Assembly (NCBI GenBank): GCA_007644065.1
Contig: VJWN01000019.1
Coordinates: forward strand, 124,001 to 188,000
Origin: Margaritispora aquatica
Lineage: Eukaryota; Ascomycota; Leotiomycetes; Helotiales; Discinellaceae
DNA length: 64,000 bases
Reading direction: 5' to 3'
The notes beneath the pieces were generated by a model. It saw nothing but the letters and a program-made list of their open reading frames with translations. It was not told the origin of the DNA and did not search any database. Position 1 is the first letter of the stretch, and each line of letters begins with the position of its first letter. Position numbers and translations under genes: made by a program. Positions 13,054-25,091 of this stretch are shown one piece after another.

Positions 13054-14467
13054 AATAGTGAAGGTGGTAGATTAAGCGAGCAGTGTATATAGTCCAGTAC
13101 TCAATGCCATCACTTACGAATATCTACTTTATCCATAGTATCACAGCATTATAATCCCTAGCAACATTATCCAATCTCTATTAGCGATCCAAGGACATAT
13201 TCTAAATCTATAAATCCAGAACTAAATAATAAAGAAATGGTATCGAGAGAGAGATTATGGCTAGAGAAGGGGGGTAAGCGAAGTTCCGTCCTACCTCACT
13301 TGATCTCGCTCCAATACTACACTTTACTTTAATTTATCTTTATCTTCACTTTACCTTATTTAGCTTAGTTAACATACGAATAGAGCTAGATTATAGGAGG
13401 TCAATTTGAGATAGAGATATTAACATACCTACCAATCCAACAACCTAGCTACCTCATCTACCCCTCCACCCATCCATCAGCCCAACTTCTAAACTAGACC
13501 ACTCAAGTCGATAAATATAAACCCCCTCCCATATATTCTCACTTCTTGCTTCTATCCTCACGTCCATTTCTATAATCCTACTTATATTCCAAACACCAAT
13601 ATAATACAGGTCGGACTTGAAATTGAACTTGAACTTAAACCTGAACTTAAACTCAAAGCTACCCGGCTGACCACATACCTACCTATCTATCAACCCAACC
13701 TACCAACATACCCACCTCACTCCCTAACCCCTTAAAAACTCACCGATCCCCACTCCTCCAAAGCAACAAACACGCACCGAAGTCCGCACGAAACACCAGA
13801 TTTCAGCTTCACACCATAGCTAGGGCAGGGCAACGCTTTATTTCCCTCCCTTTACAGCAGTCCTAAGTCCCAAAGTAGGACTGACGGAGTTATGAACATG
13901 AAAATGGATAAGAACTAGCATCAGGGAGGGGATCAATCGACGTAGGCTTTCAAGCAAGGTTGCCTCAACGCTTGGGTGGACTGATATCAGTACATGGTGA
14001 GTGTAATGATACAACGCAGAATCGAGAGATGAAATCTGACTTGAGTAGGGAATTAAGATTATGAGATGATAAAAACACGGAGGACGACAGAATAGCAAAT
14101 ATAGCATCGTCATATTTCCATTGCTTGCCTGACAGCTATCTAAGACATATTCATCAACATCACACGTCCTATATGGCCGCCTAACTAATTGTATATTTCC
14201 ACCGTCATAAAGATACCGCCATTTTCCCAAGTATCTATTCATAACATATACGCCAAAGGAAGGAGTTTGCAAATCACAAAACATAAATCAAAAAGCACAA
14301 TTGACATCCACCCATCATCGCCCCATCGCCTCCCAAATCCATTATTCCATTCTCAATTTCAAACATGACTCCACTATCGTAATCTTACACCCCTATCGGT
14401 CGGCTTGTCAAGAACTTTTGCGCACTGCATCGAGTTGTCTACCGCCTTTAAATTTGGAAGAGGAAGC

Positions 14468-16803
14468 TCATGGGCTGCCGAAAAACACATCATCTTCGTT
14501 CCTGAACAAATCATCACCTCCTACACCCGCAAATGCGTCTTCAAATTTGCTCATCAAAAGATCTGACTCTCGTTCCAAAGCCGTCATCCCTAGTCCATCT
14601 CCCATTGTTCCGTTACTGGCGGCCGCAAACGCCTCAAGGAACATTTCATCGTCATGTTCCGAGATGTTTGCAAGGCCGTTCATATTAAGGTGCATATCAT
14701 CTCCATGCTGTGATCCGTTCTCAATCTCATAATAAATGCTCGCAGCTGGGCTGGATGAAGACTCGCATAACCCGGGTGGGGAATGGTAGCTATGAACACT
14801 TTTTGTGGGAGAGGCGGGATGAGATGGGAGATGATGGCTTCCTGAAATAGATCCACGTTTCGAAATCTGTGAGCGGGCACTATATGCTGATGGCGAGCGA
14901 GCGTTGATCATTTGTGGCGATACGCAAGAATTCGCAGGGGGTGTTTGAGGTTGTTGATATTGGAAGCTTGCGCTGTCCATCATAGAAGACTGTGTATAGT
15001 CAAAATCGCCGAATGGTTTGTTGTCGAGGACATCTTCCTCATTATCACTTCGAGGAGAATTGCCACCACTTTCTGAGTAGCCAGTGGTTGATGAGTTTGA
15101 TGAAGTGGGCTTGTTCTTGTTTCTTGTACGTGAAGACTTCTCGAGACGTTCTTCGTTATCTGGTCGATTCTTCCGAGGTCTTCCACGCTTAACGGTCTTC
15201 TTCACAACACCCTCGAAAGCACCAATACACATTCCTCTTTGTCTGTGACGAGTGAGTGCATCGTGTCGGGCAAAACTGTTACCACACTGGCAAGGATATG
15301 GCTTGACACCACTGTGTATTTTTGCATGTCTCTTCAAATCGTGTTGTCGGACAAAACATTTGTGGCAGTGTGGGCATTGAAATTGTCTGTCTCCAAGATG
15401 TGTCTGAACATGTGACTTGATGTTTTCTTTCCTTCCAAAGCGTTTCTTGCATTCTGGGTACAAACACAGCCATTTGTTATCAATGGGATCAGGGCCCTGG
15501 ATGAATGTTGCGATGTCGTCAATTGTAACTCCAGTATCTGTGATTGTTTCTTCAAAATTTGTGCTGTCGACTGACTCGGAGCGTCTGTGAAGAGACTCTT
15601 CTCTAGGCGTTGTGGGAATTGGAAGCACTTGACTGATGGGTTCCTGGAACGACATGGATGCCTCCATATTTTGGTGGTTCATAAACTGGTTGGCGAAAAC
15701 ACCTGATTGAGGAACATCAGGCGAAGATTGGTAAGAAGACGATTGGGAAGAGTACTGTGGCTCCAAATATTGGTTTTCCGGCTTCATGAATTCCATGTTT
15801 ACATTTGACATGTTCATGAAATTCCCTGTTGGCATTGGCGCCGAATCAAATGAATTGTCCATTGTCGTTTGTCCGCTTCGTGGTGGAGTGGGCACTGCCA
15901 TTTCAGCTTCTTTCCTCATATCCTCAAAGACACCTCTGGCTCGTCGGTTATTTCTTGGCTTGATAGTCTCTTCCATGGAAGTGTCATATGAGTCAAGGAA
16001 CCTAGGATTCAGCTGTTCTTGCTTGATCATAGGATGATGTGGTGTCTCGATAGGAGTTGCTGGATAGTAAACTAAAATTGTTAGATCCAATTGCTAAAAA
16101 TTCATGGAAAACACCTACGGTCAACATTCTGACCTGGAGGTGTCATTGGTCTCGAGATTCCTGGTGACTGTAAAGCCAAATTCTCAAATTGAGCAACACG
16201 GTCCAGAATCCCACCACTTATTCTCCTTCCCGCTGAACTTCTCCGGCTGTGATGTCCACTGTTTGAACCCTCATTTACATTTTCGAAGCTAGCCGAAAAG
16301 TCCATATATGCTGAAGGAGTCATTGGCGCATCGGTGGGGAAAAGATTGAAATCATTGGCCCCATTGTAGTGAGTTGGGTTGATTACATTTATCGTAGAGA
16401 TAGGTCCGGAGTACGAATACTGATGCATTGGCTCTCTGTACTGATTCGTACATCCGGCATCAAAAGATTGTCGTTGGGGTGTGACGGTGGGTGAACTCAT
16501 ATAGTTCTCGTCATTGTCGAATTGAACAAATTGTTGGCCCGGGCGTGCCAGTCTCTGCTGCTGCGTTTCTCGCAATATATGCTGTTGTGTCGTTTGATAT
16601 CCTGGGTTAGTATTTCTTACCATATAGTCCTGCGGTGGTGATCGTCGTCGTGTATCCAGGCTCATTCCACGGCGGTGGCCGCCATGTCTCTGGATGTTGG
16701 GCAGGTTGGAAACCTTCACTGGTTCAAATGCGGTTGGTGTCGAATTTTGTCGTCGGTGTTGTCGTTGTCGGTTGTGAAGGGTGGTTGTAGGATTGGACAG
16801 CAT
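14468..16803 (-). CDS. ace2: Swi5/Ace2-type C2H2 zinc-finger transcription factor
   Basis: 762-residue nuclear regulator. Exons (minus): 16803-16119 and 16071-14468, separated by a 47-bp GTAGGT...TAG intron. An in-frame ATG 16 codons upstream (16851) is possible; the start at 16803 is preferred because the residues after it look like the conserved N-terminus. Three zinc fingers lie at about residues 431-510: a long first finger (CxxxxC), a second CxxC finger, and a third short CxC finger. This CxxxxC/CxxC/CxC arrangement is characteristic of yeast Swi5 and Ace2. A basic AT-hook-like RGRPRK motif follows at about 525. The rest is Gln/Asn/Ser-rich and disordered, with many Ser/Thr-Pro sites of the kind used in cell-cycle phosphorylation. 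In moulds the Ace2 orthologue affects cell separation, conidiation and pigment. The symbol denotes the family. Confidence 0.85.
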
Positions 16804-16851
16804 GATGAATGCTTGAAGAGTTCGGATTGTCGTCGTTTGAAAGTAATGCAC

Positions 16852-17536
16852 TTAAGCACACCTGTGGTTCCGAGACTGAAATTTAGTTAGTGATCTAGTA
16901 CTTTTGAAGATATACTTTTTCGCATCACCAAAATGGCGCATTACTGTCAATTAAAGATATAAAATGCTTGCTATTTACCTCACGCAGCGCAAGCCGTTAG
17001 GCCGGGCAAATTTAAAGAGTAGAGCTACTCAGCAGTGATTGACTCTTCAGAGCCAGTGGTGTAAGTGTTTGGCCTCCTCAGGCCTTGGAAGGAAGTACGG
17101 AGAGTTTCTATAGAATTGGTATTCTCAAGGCCAGAGGAGGTGTAGAGTTGTTCTTCTGTGAAGTTTGAGGGTTCGAAGTTGTGATATCTGGATTGATGGT
17201 ATTGTATTGTATAGAGATTTTCTGGGGTTTCTCGAGAAGTGGAGTTTGACGTTCTACGATCTTGCATATGAAGGTCTACGGAAAGGCGATATCAACAAGC
17301 CGAGTCGCCATGGCAACCAAACCGGGTTTCGACCTGCATTTTGGCGACAGTCCGACGAACTCACTTTTGCAAGGTTGATTGGGAAACGCCTCAGCCTGCT
17401 CCTTCTCTGCCACTCGTTCATTCGTCTCATCTTGTCATTGGAATTTTGCGAAGTTACCCTGAGAACAATCAATCAGCGCTTCGCATTCCTGCATCTGATC
17501 GCAAGACTACCAGATAGCCTTTATCCAACCTTAATC
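16852..17536. other. Divergent promoter region between ace2-like and CBS-PB1 genes
   Basis: About 0.7 kb between the 5' ends of two divergently transcribed genes. An in-frame open stretch precedes the CBS-PB1 ATG from 17165, but its sequence has no recognisable content. It is taken as 5' leader. A short minus frame at 17025-17267 is Thr/Ser-rich and unsupported. Confidence 0.5.
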
Positions 17537-19656
17537 ATGGCCTCCAACACCGGAACCATGAGAGGGACCCCAAACCGAGGCCAACCTCGTGGACAAGTCC
17601 CAGCATTTACAAACAGTCCCGCATCGAGCATTCCTCGTCCTGCTCTCGAAACCCACGCAACCCAAAGTGAAGCTGGCGGATCTACAATGAGTGCCAGCAG
17701 ACAGAAACAAACCAAACGAGATGAGGTAGGGTGAGCATATCTATAAAGGTGAATAGGAGCTGACTCCTCAAGGCTATCCGGAAAAAGATCGAGACGGACC
17801 TCAGTAAGAAGAAGCATACGACAAGTCGTGCCCGGCAAACAAGAAAGGCTCCTCCAGGAAGTGTCCTCGCTCTGCGTCCCAGTCAGGCCCTTCAGATTAA
17901 ACCAAACACCACCGTGGCAGAAGCTGCCCAGTTGATGGCAGCAAAGAGGGAGGATTGTGTTCTAGTCACCGATGATGATGATAGAATTGCTGGTATCTTT
18001 ACAGCAAAGGATCTGGCTTTCCGTGTGGTCGGAGCAGGTATCAAGGCAAGCAATGTTACCATTGCAGAAATTATGACCAAGAATCCTCTATGTGCGCGAA
18101 CAGATACAAGCGCGACAGATGCTCTAGATCTCATGGTTCGAAAGGGTTTCCGCCATCTACCTGTCATGGACGAGAATCAAGATATTTCTGGTATTTTGGA
18201 TATTACAAAATGCTTCTACGATGCTATGGAGAAGCTGGAACGCGCATACAGCTCTTCCAGAAAGCTTTATGACGCCCTGGAAGGTGTTCAATCTGAACTG
18301 GGATCCAGTCAACCTCAGCAAATTATCCAATATGTAGAGGCTCTGCGATCAAAGATGTCTGGACCTACTTTGGAGTCTGTTTTGGATGGGAAGCCCCCTA
18401 CTACGGTTTCTGTGCGAACCTCTGTCAGGGATGCTGCAGCTTTGATGAAGGAGAACCATACCACAGCTGTCCTGGTTCAAGACCAAGGTGCCATAACTGG
18501 TATTTTTACTAGCAAAGATGTTGTACTTCGTGTCATTGCCCCTGGGTTGGACCCTGCAACTTGCAGTGTTGTTCGTGTTATGACCCCACACCCTGATTTC
18601 GCTCCTATGGATATGAGTATTCAAGCTGCTCTCAGGAAAATGCACGGTAAGTCATCCTCTCTTTACTTTTCATTTGTTGTTGCTGATTTTTTTTAAGATG
18701 GCCATTATCTCAATCTTCCGGTCATGAATGAGACTGGAGAAATCGTCGGAATGGTCGACGTATTAAAGCTTACGTATGCCACATTGGAGCAAATCAACAC
18801 TATGTCAACAGGTGATAGTGAAGGTCCTGCGTGGAACAAGTTCTGGCTCTCGTTGGAGAATGAGACAGAGTCTGTCATGTCTGGTGAAGGAAGCCATAGT
18901 CACATGCACACATCTGGTGCTCGCTCCTTGATGTCCCCAGACATGTCTCGCCACGAAAGAATCATCGACAACAGTGTTGCGCCAGGAGACTCCGCTTCCC
19001 ACACTGGTGTTGACTCTCCTTCACACTCGGCTGTCACTGGACCTGCCGAAATTCCAGCAGAGGAGATTCCATTTTCATTCAAATTCAAGGCGCCGAGTGG
19101 AAGAGTTCATAGACTACAGGTTGTTGCGGCTCATGGAATGACTGAATTGATTTCGGCTGTCATTGCAAAGCTGGGACCAGAGGTTGAAGCTGTAGGAGGT
19201 GTCGCTACCGTCGAAGAAGGCAAGCTTGGAGCTTCGGGATTTGCACTGAGTTATCTGGATGATGATGGAGACACTGTTTCCCTCACAACGGACAATGATC
19301 TTCTGGAAGCAATTGTGATTGCTAGACAAGGTGGTCGTGATAAGGTTGATCTATTTGTGCATGATCCTTCATCGCCACCCATCAGCGCTACACTTGATCC
19401 TCATCCAGTCATCGCCCCTGCTCAACAACTCACGCCACCAGCTTCTTCAGTTCGCGAGCGCCGAAAGCAAATGTCTGACGAAGAAGAGAGCGAGGAGGAA
19501 ATGCCAGTTAGGAGAACGAAGAAGGCAACTTCTCAACCAATGCCCGAGCAAGTTATCTCTGGTGTGCCGAATGAGTTGTTATTACCAGGAGCCATCGTTA
19601 CACTGGCAGTCGTTATTGTAGGAGTATTTGCGTTGACTCGTGCCACAAGTCGCTAG
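17537..19656 (+). CDS. CBS-domain and PB1-domain protein (Mug70-like), tail-anchored
   Basis: 673-residue protein. Exons: 17537-17725, 17773-18646, 18698-19656, with GT-AG introns of 47 and 51 bp. After a basic Ser/Thr-rich N-terminus come four CBS motifs in two pairs (about residues 100-215 and 270-385). Each shows the TVAEAA...AVLV...GIFT pattern typical of adenine-nucleotide sensors. A PB1 domain follows (about 478-575; KAPSGR start, acidic DDDGD loop). A single hydrophobic segment at about 648-668 sits at the extreme C-terminus and predicts a tail anchor with the protein facing the cytosol. The order CBS x4, PB1, TM matches a conserved fungal family that includes S. pombe mug70. The function is not established; ligand-regulated scaffolding through PB1 is a guess. 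Confidence 0.88.
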
Positions 19657-19981
19657 ATTATGGAGTTTGCATCAGATGGGATAGTGGAGGAAGCGTTGAT
19701 AGATTGTGAGCGGCGTTTGAATTTTTTTTGTACATTTTCACTGTACATTCTATGATGCAAGCATCATGACTGAATACCCTGCATTAATGCTATTCCTGCA
19801 AAGCTCTACCAATGCCTAAGATTTTCGTGAAAAGTGTTACAAGTGCAATGAGAGGTGTTTGGCTTGAAGTAGTCTAGTCTCATATATTGATGCCTTCAAT
19901 TTCAGGCTTCCACCCTTGATCGTGAACTTCGTCAAAAAATATGCCCGAAACAATGGTCGTTGTAAACACCACCACTCAGCC
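19657..19981. other. Short intergenic region between CBS-PB1 gene and uS2m gene
   Basis: About 325 bases holding the 3' flank of the upstream gene and the promoter of the ribosomal protein gene. A poly-T stretch lies at about 19719-19728. No further element is evident. Confidence 0.5.
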
Positions 19982-21205
19982 ATGATATTAAGAAATGTAG
20001 CCATACGGCATGGTAATTCCGACCCCGATATCCCAATTGACAAGAATCTGACATCAATCAGGCCGGAAGGCTCTTGCTGCCCCGATACAAAAGTCCTCCC
20101 TACGATTCCTCACCACTGAGACTACCAAACCAGAGCAAACGACAGAGGATCCTTCCAATCCATTATCTTTGGCAAACAAGATCGCGCGTCCACCCAAAGC
20201 CTTATCCAACCACAGTGTCAAGAGCAACCACAAACTCAGTCGGCACATTGAACGACAAACCAGACATCTTGGTGCTGATATCGTACCTCATTATGAGCCA
20301 CATCACCTCTTGACCAATCCGCCAAAGCCAGAGGATGTCACACTGGAGCTTTTGATGGCTAGTCAGAGTCATCTTGGCCACAGTACCAGTTTGTGGAATC
20401 CTATGAACCAGAGATATATTTTCGGTGTCAGGGAAGGCATTCATATCATATCACTGGAGACCACAGCAGCACATTTGCGTCGAGCAGCAAAGGTTGTAGA
20501 AGGTGTTGCATATCATGGCGGTCTGATTCTCTTTGTTGGAACGAGGAAAGGTCAAGGGCCCTGTATTGTGAAGGCTGCGGAGAATGCAAAGGGGTATCAT
20601 CTTTTCCAACGGTGGATTGCTGGAACGATCACAAACAAGGATATCATTTTGGCAGGCTGTAAGGTTGCAGCTCTTGATGAAAATGATCAGGAGGTTGAGG
20701 GATATGAAGAAAAGATTGAGGAGTGGACTGCGCTGAAGCCGGATCTGGTGGTTGTGCTCAATCCTTTGGAGAACTATATTCTTCTCCACGAATGTGGATT
20801 GAACAACATCCCAACAATTGGCATTATAGATACCGATGCTGATCCTACTTGGGTCACGTATCCTATCCCTGCGAACGATGACAGGTACTTATTCCCTCTC
20901 TACTCAGTTGTCTACATGCTAACATCTTCAGTCTCCGTTGCGTACAGCTCATCGCTGGAGTCCTCGGTCGCGCAGGCCAAATCGGTCAAGAGAAGCGTCT
21001 GGAGGCTGCAAAGAACGGAGAAGTGGCTTGGCAAACCCCGCAAGGACTAGGCAAGCCATTTGAAGAAGACGAGGAGAGGCATAAGCAGTGGAAGGAAAAG
21101 ATGGAGGCCAAGCACAAAGAGAAAGCACGTAGCATGTCAGCGGAACCAGCTTATGGAAGAAGACCTAGGGGCAGGACGGATGAAGAGGACGTAGATGATT
21201 TGTGA
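19982..21205 (+). CDS. MRP4: Mitochondrial small-subunit ribosomal protein uS2m (MRP4)
   Basis: 375-residue component of the mitochondrial 37S ribosomal subunit. Exons: 19982-20012 (only 31 bases), 20062-20884, 20932-21205; introns are 49 and 47 bp. The start was deduced by splicing: the main frame has a stop just upstream at 20049. The tiny first exon joins in frame and gives a basic, hydroxylated, acid-free N-terminus typical of a matrix-targeting peptide. The S2 domain is clear: the SQSHLGH start, the FVGTRKGQ motif, the DLVVVLNP strand and the GIIDTDADP motif. A charged, coiled C-terminal extension ends in an acidic run. This is ordinary housekeeping. Without the small first exon the gene would be annotated with a wrong non-ATG start. 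Confidence 0.93.
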
Positions 21206-22401
21206 TTGGGGGTGTATGATAGTGGGATTATAAAGCTGTATTGGTAGGTCTGTACAAAAATGCATGGCAGGCGTCTTTGATAAACTTGTCATGATATTCT
21301 TCCCACAATATCGACAAGCTGTAATTTTCGAAGGACAATTCCTTCCTTGTTGAATTAACGTCTGCACTTGGATGAAGTATGCTCATCTGTTCTCAAAAAA
21401 CTGGCTTACAATGTGCCGCCTCAGTCATTTAGCCCCCTTTCGACCCCAATATCGTTATCCATCGTCATTCCGTTGTTGCACATCGCAGCTTTGTCATCTC
21501 TTAATCAACACCAGCACCGTTCACGATAGGCTTGTTTTTGCCAATCAGATGAAGCCATCTTTTGATGCTCAGGATATGTCAATAACCGACTCTCCACCTG
21601 CCTAGCTCAAACATGTATCCATGTCTGCCACCCAAGCTCCTTATTCGGCCTTTTGCCATAATCATTATGCTACTGAAAGACACTACAAGAGTTTGCCTGT
21701 TCGTAGGATTGCCATACTCTCACCTCCTTACTAGTACAGAGAATTTCCTAAGCATGTCCTTCGAGCTATCCATAACACTCACGATTACCTAATATTCTAG
21801 GATAAATCTTAGAAAGATATTTGTGTACTGCCAGAGCACTGTTACAGTATAGTCAAGGGGAGGTGCATCATATAGCCTGTTAAGAGAAGTTGTTGCCATA
21901 GCGAGCATCCTCCATCGAGGCTGGCCAGAAATGTAACAAAATGACATTCGAATTGCAAAGTTTAGAGTGGGAGTTTGTCAAATAGAAGAGGCCAAGATAA
22001 AATAACGATGTAGAAACAGTACGGTGGTTTCAAATTTGCTTAGAAGCTTTGTATTGTTATTAGAGCTTATGATTCTTTAGCGTGGAAGTGCACTCAGCCT
22101 TACCTTACCAATGTAGTAGTTACCAACATATTATAAAATCTAGGTGACAGATCCTTGTGATTCTTAGCTGTATAGAGACAATCGAGTTTACTAGAACAAA
22201 CTCATTTGTACTCCGGCTTCGTGTCGATGTTGGTAAACATGAAGCTTCGACTACCTTATCGTCCACACACTAACGTCAGTCTTAGGCATCAACCTCAGCC
22301 TCATACTTCAATGTTTTGCTTTTCACATTGTATATCTGGAAGGCAATTCATAGAGGTAAGACGATCCAAGATATAAATTTGTTCTAAGAGCTGAAATTAC
22401 A
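21206..22401. other. Intergenic region, no gene seen
   Basis: About 1.2 kb between the conserved uS2m gene and the first F-box-like gene. It is AT-richer than the left side of the window. A 77-codon frame at 21372-21605 has no recognisable feature. This marks the left edge of the accessory-looking block at 22.4-32.1 kb. Confidence 0.5.
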
Positions 22402-23786
22402 ATGTCTCTCCTCGATTTCTCCAACGAGATACTGGTTCAGATCATATCAGATCGCTCAATTACTCAAGATGATCTTTTCCAAATTGTTACCACTTGCCAT
22501 CGTTTTTACGCCATAGGACTACCTTTCTTGTATACTAGAATTACACAGGAATTCTACTTCGTCACCACTCTAAAATCAGGAGCCAAAATCTGTGTACCTA
22601 GACATGCAGACACTTTTAGAACATTCACTGAGGGCATGACTGCTCATCCAGAACGCATTGACTGGATCAAAGAAGCAGATTTCTCTTGTCATGTGGAAGA
22701 CCTCAAGCTACTCACCAATATTTTTACTCTCGTGCTCCAATTGAAGTCGCTGCGAAGCCTAAGACTGATGTCTAACATCGCTCACTTACCAGGAACAAAG
22801 AATAGGACGTTGCAAACGACCTCGCCGTTCCTATCATTACCTTGCCATGCTGATGCGTTGCCTTCCTTGACGAGTCTCACGATTCAATATCGAACCATCA
22901 CCCACAAACAGATAGCCGAATTTTTCAGGATGAAAACACTGAGGCACCTAAGGATAGACAGATTTGGCTACACAGTATTCTACCCGCCTAACATGCGTGG
23001 GCATAGTTATACTTCGAATCTCGAAAAGCTAGAATTCAGACTCGCGGGGCCACCTGAAGGTCTCGCGGTGCAACATTTGCTTACAGGACATCCACATCTT
23101 CGAGATTTCATATGGGAATATGATTCTGGAGCCTATATTACAGAGCGAGGGGCAATATTCGCAGCAAATGTAGAGGAAACATTCATGCCACTGCGTTCAA
23201 ATATCAGCAAAATGCAGCTGTCGACCGCCGCGAATTTGGATAATAATGACAATGATATGACGGGTTGTGCGATTGACTTCTCAAAATATGCGTGCTTGAA
23301 GGAGCTGCAGGTTAACATGCGCTTTTTGCTTTGTGGAATATCTGGTTCGCTTGACAAAGATGCTCGACATATTGGAGAGAAACTTCCTGCTAACCTAGAG
23401 AATTTCACGGTATGTCTTTTCACGACTTGTCCCTTACCTCCTGATTCTGAAACTGGTCATTTGCTTGAAACATAGATGACTGATGAAAGTAGATAGTATT
23501 TGATGCTGGCGCGGATCCGTTTGGGATGTACGCACGGGACAAAACTCACCTTTATCATACCTGGCTCAATTCTCTTGTGTTGGATAAAATTACATGCAAT
23601 ACAAAGCTATCCAGTGTCACGGTGCTGAGCACGAAAAAGTGGCATCCTATCCTTCCTATGAGCGCTGAGACTGCGATTCAGAAAGGGGGTATAGAGTGGG
23701 AGCAGCCTGGAGATTTGAAGGAGGCTTTATCGAAAGCAGATATCAAGCTGAGGGTGGTATTGAACAAGAATGATGCGTTATCTTGA
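22402..23786 (+). CDS. F-box-like protein with LRR-like body, paralogue A
   Basis: 433 residues. Exons: 22402-23409 and 23493-23786 with an 83-bp GTATGT...TAG intron. The N-terminal 40 residues (LLDFSNEILVQIISD..., then ITQDDLFQIVTTCHRFYAIGLPFLYTRI) have the spacing of an F-box helix bundle. The rest shows irregular Leu-rich strands (LKSLRSLRLMS, LPSLTSLTIQY, LRHLRIDRF, LEKLEFRL) like fungal F-box/LRR proteins. The inferred role is substrate receptor of an SCF ubiquitin ligase in cytosol or nucleus; no substrate can be guessed. The minus-strand gene at 30653-32045 is clearly related: it shares the MSLL start, the HPER-(I/L)DWxxEA-(D/E)(F/Y)xCHV block, the RQIAE/KQIAEF block, and an intron at the same place. 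Together they bracket an accessory block. Confidence 0.7.
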
Positions 23787-24216
23787 AGCTGCCAGATTCT
23801 GGTTCAGTTGACAACGTAAGCATCCAAGATATTTCTATCTAATGCTCATATCCGGCTTATGTCACTAGTCTATCACATGATGTTATACATCCGCTGGACA
23901 TGGATTTTCCATCCTTTGGTTGAGGCAGAGCTATAAATCTTGATGAAATAGGCTTCCTGCAATTAGTATAGGTTCTTTCTCGGCTTTGGCGTAACAATTA
24001 ATATTGCAGAACTCTTTCGGCATTGAAATTGCATGTGTTATATAGTGCTATAAAATCCATTTCAAGTCCAATCATAGGGAAGAACTAGAAGAAACGACCG
24101 TGTAGGTTAATAATAAAGACCAACAAAATAAAGAAGACAATCAACCACCTGCTGAATCCCTACAACCACGATCTCCAGGACAGCAGCCTATCGATCCTCA
24201 GCGCCATATCTGATGC
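23787..24216. other. Intergenic region, no gene seen
   Basis: About 430 bases between the convergent 3' ends of the F-box-like gene and a minus-strand orphan frame. AT-rich, no clear element. Confidence 0.5.
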
Positions 24217-24877
24217 TCATTCAACTTTCACGGCTGGGGGTGGTCTATCGGCGTCATCAGACACTGCTGGAGTAATCTCAAGGATTTCTTGATGTCTGGC
24301 CAAAGTCCCGACAGTTTCCTGATCAACATCAATTTGAGCAGTCTCAACTAAGAGTCTGTCCGCTTCCATCTCCATCAATGAATCTACTCCCAGCACCGGT
24401 GCTCCCAGAGATCTTTCTTGACCACCAGGACCGATGCCCTCAATGGGTTCCTTTGGAGGCGGCAAATGAGGCTTTCTCGGAATTGGGGCCTCCGCAAGCG
24501 TGATTCTAATTCTCGCAAGGCTTTCCGTGGTCCCAGGCTTGATGACAAATCCCAGAATTGAAATTCTCGTGCCGCCGAATTTCTTCATGTCTGCCAGCGA
24601 GGTCCCAAATGTCGAACCAACAGGCCATTCGTTATTCCACACCCCATTTATATGAGTGAAGGTATGAGCGACCGCATTGACAGCAGGTGTGATGCTGTGA
24701 ATGAGCACACAAGGACGAGCGAGTCCTGTGTCCCAACCGACATTGTTGCGGAACTCAATATACCACATCACTGTATTTACAGCGAAGAATCGCAAGCTTC
24801 TTGCTTCCTCTTTGGATACCCATGGCTTTGAAAATATGATTTGAACTGGATGGGGAATGTTGAGACTGTGTTCTGGG
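24217..24877 (-). CDS. Orphan open frame, possible gene fragment
   Basis: I do not recognise this frame. It runs about 220 codons without a stop. It has a hydrophobic and aromatic first half (WYIEFRNNVGWDTG, GVWNNEWPVG) and a Pro-rich, acidic C-terminal tail (PRKPHLPPPKEPIEG). No ATG lies near its left limit: the frame is closed upstream by TGA at about 24886, and the first in-frame ATG falls inside the conserved-looking part. A 5' exon may exist. A donor after 24906 joined to an acceptor at about 24834 would link it in frame to the short frame starting at 25091, but this is speculative. The alternative is a decayed remnant. The mix of a folded-looking part and a disordered tail argues that it is or was coding. 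Confidence 0.4.
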
Positions 24878-25091
24878 AAATTGCGTTCTTTTACACTTCT
24901 TCAAGACCGAAAACGAAGTAGAACATATTCAAGCGCTGACTCGTGGTAGCACGAAGCCATGGTATACTTCTTGCAAAATACAAATCAGATTTGCAGGATA
25001 TCCATTCAGAGTCAACCACACACCTTTTCCGTGTACACTTTCTCCCAATGAATGACTGTATTATAGTCTTTTCCTCCTCGTGTAAAGCCAT

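Larger units (their letters stand above)
10046..14467. other. Long low-complexity intergenic region, no gene supported
   Basis: About 4.4 kb without a credible gene. It contains the 3' flank of the GT2 gene and many simple repeats: GATTTC, TGGATC and GATGTA arrays at about 10905-10988, a CT run at about 11274-11294, CCTAGGTA-like motifs at 11945-12070, and a 15-bp repeat at about 13013-13053. Frames at 12707-13006 and 13838-14284 (both minus) show no domain, signal or plausible composition. The right end is the 3' flank of the zinc-finger gene. Confidence 0.65.

Noticed and set aside
13838..14284. 148-codon minus frame downstream of the Ace2-like gene
   Set aside because: No recognisable domain, no coding-like composition, no splice partners; it lies in AT-rich 3' flank.
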